From contig NZ_FQZI01000003.1 in NCBI RefSeq assembly GCF_900142035.1, forward strand, positions 1-64,000: a stretch of DNA of 64,000 nucleotides, in the 5' to 3' direction. Positions 62,872 to 64,000 of the stretch are shown piece after piece; positions within the stretch are counted from its first letter, which is position 1, and the number at the start of each line of letters is the position of its first letter. Below the pieces are notes generated by a model. The model searched no databases, was not told the origin of the DNA, and saw only the letters and a program-made list of their open reading frames with translations. Position numbers and translations under genes: made by a program. Origin of the DNA: Flavobacterium terrae (lineage in GTDB: Bacteria > Bacteroidota > Bacteroidia > Flavobacteriales > Flavobacteriaceae).

Positions 62872-62911
62872 GCCCAAAGTTACAAAGATTCAAAGTAGCA
62901 AAGAATCAAAG
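62872..62911. repeat. Five CAAAG units at exact 8-bp spacing
   Basis: CAAAG occurs at 62875, 62883, 62891, 62899 and 62907, always 8 bp apart, with the three spacer bases varying (tta, att, tag, aat ...). It lies between the mutS2 start and the ung promoter. On the minus strand each copy reads CTTTG, like the right half of a -7 box; the first gives TAACTTTG (62882-62875), a possible mutS2 promoter. Confidence 0.75.
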
Positions 62912-62915
62912 TGAT

Positions 62916-62923
62916 TATATTTG
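62916..62923 (+). promoter_or_regulatory. -7 box upstream of ung
   Basis: TATATTTG ends 16 bases before the ung ATG at 62940. Confidence 0.5.
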
Positions 62924-62939
62924 TATAAAAAACAAATAA

Positions 62940-63608
62940 ATGCAATTAAATATTCATCCATCTTGGCAACCTTTTTTTGATTTGGAGACATCTAAGTCAT
63001 ATTTTACGGAACTTAATAAACAGGTTGATGAAGAATACCAAAATTTTATTTGTTTTCCTCCAAAAGATTTGATTTTTAATGCTTTTGACAAATGCTCCTT
63101 GCAAGAAGTAAAAGTGGTAATCATTGGTCAAGATCCTTATCATGGAGTAGGTGAGGCAAATGGTTTGTGTTTTTCGGTTAATGATGGTATTGCAATTCCC
63201 CCATCTTTAAAAAATATTTTAATTGAAATCAATAATGAATACGATCGAGTGTTTTTTTCAACTTCGGGAAATTTAGAACACTGGGCGAAACAAGGAGTTT
63301 TATTATTGAATGCTTCTTTAACAGTACGTAAAGATTTAGCCAATAGTCATAAGCATTTAAAGTGGAATGTTTTCACAGATTCAGTTATTCAATACATATC
63401 TGAAAATACTGAAAATGTTGTGTTCTTACTTTGGGGAAGTTTTGCTCAAAAAAAAGGAGCTAAAATCAATAGAGAAAAGCATTTGGTTCTAGAAAGTGGT
63501 CATCCTTCACCACTAAGTGCCAATAGAGGTTTTTGGTTTGGAAATAATCACTTTTTGAAAACGAATGAGTATTTGAAAAGTGTTAATAAAGAAATTATTG
63601 AGTGGTAG
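62940..63608 (+). CDS. ung: Uracil-DNA glycosylase
   Basis: Ung removes uracil from DNA as the first step of base excision repair. The 222-residue length is typical of family 1. The catalytic water-activating motif GQDPYHGVGEANGLCFSV is near residue 65 (Asp in QDPYH), the leucine/minor-groove motif ESGHPSPLSANRGFWFGN is near 190 with the catalytic His. GVLLLNASLTVR near 120 is also conserved. It is divergent from mutS2; its stop abuts that of the gene on the other strand (63608/63609). Confidence 0.97.
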   Translation: MQLNIHPSWQPFFDLETSKSYFTELNKQVDEEYQNFICFPPKDLIFNAFDKCSLQEVKVVIIGQDPYHGVGEANGLCFSVNDGIAIPPSLKNILIEINNEYDRVFFSTSGNLEHWAKQGVLLLNASLTVRKDLANSHKHLKWNVFTDSVIQYISENTENVVFLLWGSFAQKKGAKINREKHLVLESGHPSPLSANRGFWFGNNHFLKTNEYLKSVNKEIIEW

Positions 63609-64000
63609 TTAATTATAAAGAGTCAACTCCCCAAGAATTTTTTCACTCATAAATTTTCCTCCAGGATAATATCCGGTATAATCTAGGTTCAGCCATATTT
63701 GACCATGTTCGTCAATATGATAATGAATGTCTTTGTTTTTGCTTTCTTCAACAAAAAGAACTTTTTTTATTAGAAAAATAATATTTTCTAAATCTCTTTT
63801 GTCTCCAATTAGCATTTCAGGATAGACATGCGCATCGGTATGTATAAGTCTAGGTGTTCCGCCTACAGCTTTAACACAAGCAGCCATAAGTACAGCATGA
63901 TCATCACAATCACCTGAAAAATGTTCTAATGTTTCTGAAGCTGATGCTATATAATTGTTCCCAATAGGATCACTAACATAATTCCATCTAGATTTTATTT
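63609..64000 (-). CDS. Transglutaminase-like protein, 5' part outside the window
   Basis: The frame is open from the right edge to a stop at 63611-63609; 130 codons are in the window. HFSGDCDDHAVLMAACVKAVG has the catalytic Cys of the transglutaminase-like superfamily (GDCxxHA). The partner His is probably in HTDAHVYPEML, and the Asp in WLNLDYTGYYPGG. The N-terminus lies beyond 64000; the ATG at 63887 is internal because conserved sequence continues upstream. These proteins may be proteases or transpeptidases; function here is unknown. Confidence 0.8.
   Translation of the reverse strand, partial: IKSRWNYVSDPIGNNYIASASETLEHFSGDCDDHAVLMAACVKAVGGTPRLIHTDAHVYPEMLIGDKRDLENIIFLIKKVLFVEESKNKDIHYHIDEHGQIWLNLDYTGYYPGGKFMSEKILGELTLYN

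Overview
The window is AT-rich DNA from the chromosome of a member of the Flavobacteriaceae, most likely a Flavobacterium-like species. Supporting signs are the Bacteroidetes -7 promoter element (TAnnTTTG) ahead of many genes, the lack of Shine-Dalgarno sequences, lineage-typical fusions (LpxC-FabZ, MurF-Alr), the type IX secretion regulator PorX, a phosphatase with a type IX sorting tail, and a surface protein built from HYR-like repeats. There is no prophage, integron, CRISPR array, rRNA operon or recognisable insertion sequence. Most of the window is core genome.

Layout. 1-2171: the N-terminal part of a very repetitive secreted protein, minus strand, running off the left edge. 2508-6024: a polyphosphate operon (SixA-like phosphatase, ppk1, ppx). 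6042-7780: dnaX, whose reading frame is broken at a run of ten A that contains the slippery heptamer of E. coli dnaX. 8281-8586: RNase P RNA. 8625-16421: housekeeping genes (JmjC-like protein, rsmD, RecD-like helicase, kdsB, acyltransferase) and an overlapping methyltransferase/potassium channel pair. 16487-25844: a lipoprotein, M14 and M13 peptidases, an Lrp regulator, DinB-like protein, alanine dehydrogenase, tsaE and porX. 25935-33241: HD hydrolase, then the lipid A block lpxD - lpxC/fabZ - lpxA - efp - lpxD paralogue - NTF2-like, then sucD. 33484-36087: SulP transporter and a TPR/DUF6624 protein.

36.2-37.9 kb is the only clearly accessory patch: a broken acetyltransferase start, two orphan small ORFs and a membrane protein resembling phage abortive-infection proteins. 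38-46.6 kb holds a LOG-family protein, uvrA, an MFS transporter, recJ and adenine deaminase. 46.5-53.4 kb holds HopJ, an unknown immunity-like protein, rsmI, an acidic Bacteroidetes protein, tdk, murF-alr and mscL. 53-64 kb holds a DoxX-like membrane protein, a type IX-exported metallophosphatase, asd, a His/Cys-rich small protein paired with a TonB-dependent receptor, a PhyH dioxygenase flanked by one intact and one decayed copy of a DCC-family gene, a MutS2 without the Smr domain, ung, and a partial transglutaminase-like gene at the right edge.

How the parts fit: envelope building (lpx genes, kdsB, murF-alr, TonB receptor), type IX secretion (PorX plus probable cargo), DNA replication and repair (dnaX, uvrA, recJ, mutS2, ung, RecD-like helicase), and phosphate storage. 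The points most worth a second look are the dnaX frame break, the near-identical 261-bp repeats, the decaying 36-38 kb patch, the duplicated DCC gene end, the His/Cys protein next to the TonB receptor, and several intergenic repeats.
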